The notes under the pieces are model-generated. The model was not told where the DNA came from, searched no databases, and was given only the letters and a program-made list of their open reading frames with translations. Below, one piece after another: positions 62,776 through 64,000 of a stretch of DNA of 64,000 nt. Numbering within the stretch: the first letter of the stretch is position 1; every line of letters starts with the position of its first letter. This DNA comes from Mangrovibacterium diazotrophicum (lineage in GTDB: Bacteria > Bacteroidota > Bacteroidia > Bacteroidales > Prolixibacteraceae): the NCBI RefSeq assembly GCF_003610535.1, contig NZ_RAPN01000001.1, positions 2,467,320 through 2,531,319 of the forward strand. The letters are read 5' to 3'. The translations under genes and the position numbers were made by a program.

Positions 62776-62816
62776 CCCCCCGTAAAAAATGAGCGCATCG
62801 GCGCAACAGTTTAGTT

Positions 62817-63017
62817 ATGAAGAAAAGAGATTATTACATTTTGGCCATTTTAGCCTGCTTAGTCGTTTACGCAGCGCTGCACCGCAAATCATTCGCTGAA
62901 GAAGGTGCAAACAAAATCAATAACCTTTTAAAGCAAAACGCAAGCACTGAGGCCATGTCCAGCCCAACAGATTCATTGATATCCCGAAGCATGGACGTTC
63001 GCAAAGGAGAAATTTAG
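62817..63017 (+). CDS. Small membrane-anchored protein
   Basis: A 66-aa product with an N-terminal basic stretch and one hydrophobic helix (about 7-21, YILAILACLVVYAAL) and a polar tail. Probably inner-membrane anchored; unknown function. A consensus promoter precedes it, which supports expression. Confidence 0.6.
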   Translation: MKKRDYYILAILACLVVYAALHRKSFAEEGANKINNLLKQNASTEAMSSPTDSLISRSMDVRKGEI

Positions 63018-63547
63018 TACCTCTCTGTTTTTGCTCAATCACCTAAACATTTTCGATTACCACTTTCTCCCCCTCCGGGGTCGGGATCCGTTTACCATTT
63101 TCTGAAGCAAAAATCAGTTTTTGATTTTTCAGATCGTCGCGAAAATATGATCTTCGCTACGTGACTTGTCATGTTCAAAATTTTGAACTTTTGACAGATA
63201 TTTTATCTCCGAAATACTTCTGAAATGATCGCTTAATCTCCCTTATTTTCATTGTAATCATTCTGAATTATTTTGTTAAGAATAAATTCAGATTGGCAGA
63301 AGCAGGCTCAATACAACATAACAAACTAGACTGCTGTCTGTTATGATCCATTCTTTACACTACCCTAACCTTAAACCAACGCAGACAACTATTTAATAAC
63401 AATAAATAAACATTTCATATATCTGATATTTAAACCAATAACCTATTCTGTCATTTTCTCATAATTAAAAATCACCTAACTTATGATTAACATACAAGCC
63501 CGTTTTCGCCCTCTACTTTTGCGCTCATTCAAACAAAATCTATCGCT
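63018..63547. other. 530-bp region without a gene, with hairpin and palindrome
   Basis: Holds AAAAATCA-GTTTT-TGATTTTT (63109-63129), which may terminate the preceding transcript, and the perfect 16-nt palindrome GTTCAAAATTTTGAAC (63173-63188). A -7-like TACTTTTG at 63514-63521 probably serves the receptor gene. Otherwise AT-rich and unfeatured. Confidence 0.6.
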
Positions 63548-64000
63548 ATGAATTCTAAATTTCTGATGTTGATTTTTGCAATTTCACTATTCTTAAATCA
63601 ATCTATTTTTGCAACAAATGAGCCCGAAGGTGATATGCCAACCGACTACGGGGTAATTGCCGGTCGTGTGCTCGACCAGGATAAATTGCCATTACCGGGA
63701 GCAACGGTAATGATCAAAAGCCTCAACCAGGGAGTGGTGTCCGATGTGAACGGATTTTACCGCATCGTAAAACTGAAAGAAGGCACTTATGATGTAACCG
63801 TTAGCTACATTGGCTTTAAAGAAGCCAGCCAACAGGTCCAGGTTGAAGTGGGCAAAACAAGCACTGCCAATTTCTACATGGAAGCCGGTGTTGATCTGAA
63901 TGAAGTGGTCGTGAACGGCTCTCTTCAGGGACAATCAAAAGCATTGAACCAACAAAAAAGCAGCATCAACGTAACCAACGTCATCTCTTCGGACCAGGTT
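63548..64000 (+). CDS. TonB-dependent receptor, 5' part only
   Basis: Runs off the right edge with 151 codons visible. Signal peptide (MNSKFLMLIFAISLFL..., cut near IFA-T), then a CarboxypepD-like domain (about 36-115: VIAGRVLDQDKLPLPGATV, GVVSDVNGFYRI, YDVTVSYIGFKE) and the TonB-box region DLNEVVVNG followed by the start of the plug (QKSSINVTNVISSDQ). There is no STN domain, so it does not signal through FecR. Whether it belongs to the SusC type cannot be seen here. Confidence 0.9.
   Translation, partial: MNSKFLMLIFAISLFLNQSIFATNEPEGDMPTDYGVIAGRVLDQDKLPLPGATVMIKSLNQGVVSDVNGFYRIVKLKEGTYDVTVSYIGFKEASQQVQVEVGKTSTANFYMEAGVDLNEVVVNGSLQGQSKALNQQKSSINVTNVISSDQV

Noticed and set aside
1-64000. CRISPR arrays, tRNA/rRNA genes, transposases or integrases
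   Set aside because: Looked for regularly spaced repeats, clover-leaf sequences and DDE/tyrosine recombinase motifs; none seen.

Overview
The window is a chromosomal segment of a Bacteroidota bacterium, most likely from the Marinilabiliales/Prolixibacteraceae side of the phylum (inference). The evidence is two SusC/SusD pairs with their own ECF sigma and FecR anti-sigma genes, TAnnTTTG/TTTG-type promoters, many signal-peptide II lipoproteins, LytS/LytR-type signalling and a FISUMP lipoprotein.

Layout. 1-7.5 kb (minus strand): mevalonate-pathway genes (HMG-CoA reductase running off the left edge, and type 2 isopentenyl-diphosphate isomerase), then a leucine/isovalerate catabolic operon (methylcrotonyl-CoA carboxylase beta, methylglutaconyl-CoA hydratase, carboxylase alpha, acyl-CoA dehydrogenase). 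The carboxylase and hydratase convert methylcrotonyl-CoA to HMG-CoA, which is the substrate of the reductase next door. 7.7-13.3 kb: an AraC-type regulator, a YceI protein with a DODA-type dioxygenase, an ArsC/Spx-like protein and several small accessory genes (DUF6122, DUF4272, NTF2-like, a secreted lipocalin-like protein). 13.3-16.8 kb: a secreted C1 aminopeptidase, a FISUMP lipoprotein and a nitroreductase, bounded by strong hairpin terminators.

16.8-44.7 kb (minus strand) is a large polysaccharide utilisation locus for an arabinose-rich glycan. A GH27-GH51-tandem GH43-Tat protein-GH146 operon with its own promoter follows GH127, SusD, SusC, FecR and sigma. A second sigma/FecR/SusC/SusD module lies upstream, with its SusC broken by two single-base frameshifts, and then a large multidomain glycoside hydrolase. 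The locus resumes at 48.6-52.2 kb on the plus strand with an SGNH esterase, a GPH-type sugar symporter and a cytoplasmic GH43. The model is outer-membrane binding and import, periplasmic trimming of alpha- and beta-linked arabinose, then uptake and final hydrolysis in the cytoplasm.

45.0-48.5 kb is an AT-rich accessory island. It carries single-gene units separated by palindromic spacers of about 135-155 bp that resemble integron attC sites, without an integrase in view. Its genes include a truncated flotillin (FloA)-like protein, a zinc-ribbon protein, small membrane proteins and a secreted protein with a Hint (intein/hedgehog-type) autoprocessing domain. 52.9-56.7 kb: a TlpA-type thioredoxin lipid-exposed or periplasmic protein, a LytS-type histidine kinase whose start is disrupted, and a LytR-type regulator. 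56.8-63.0 kb is mostly housekeeping: HAD phosphatase, MtaB, MiaB, FNR-type oxidoreductase, flavodoxin and TrmN6. A TonB-dependent receptor runs off the right edge.

The points most worth following up are the attC-like cassette cluster, candidate DonS-like antisense RNAs in front of both susC genes, the same-frame TlpA/kinase break, and the leucine-to-mevalonate gene neighbourhood.
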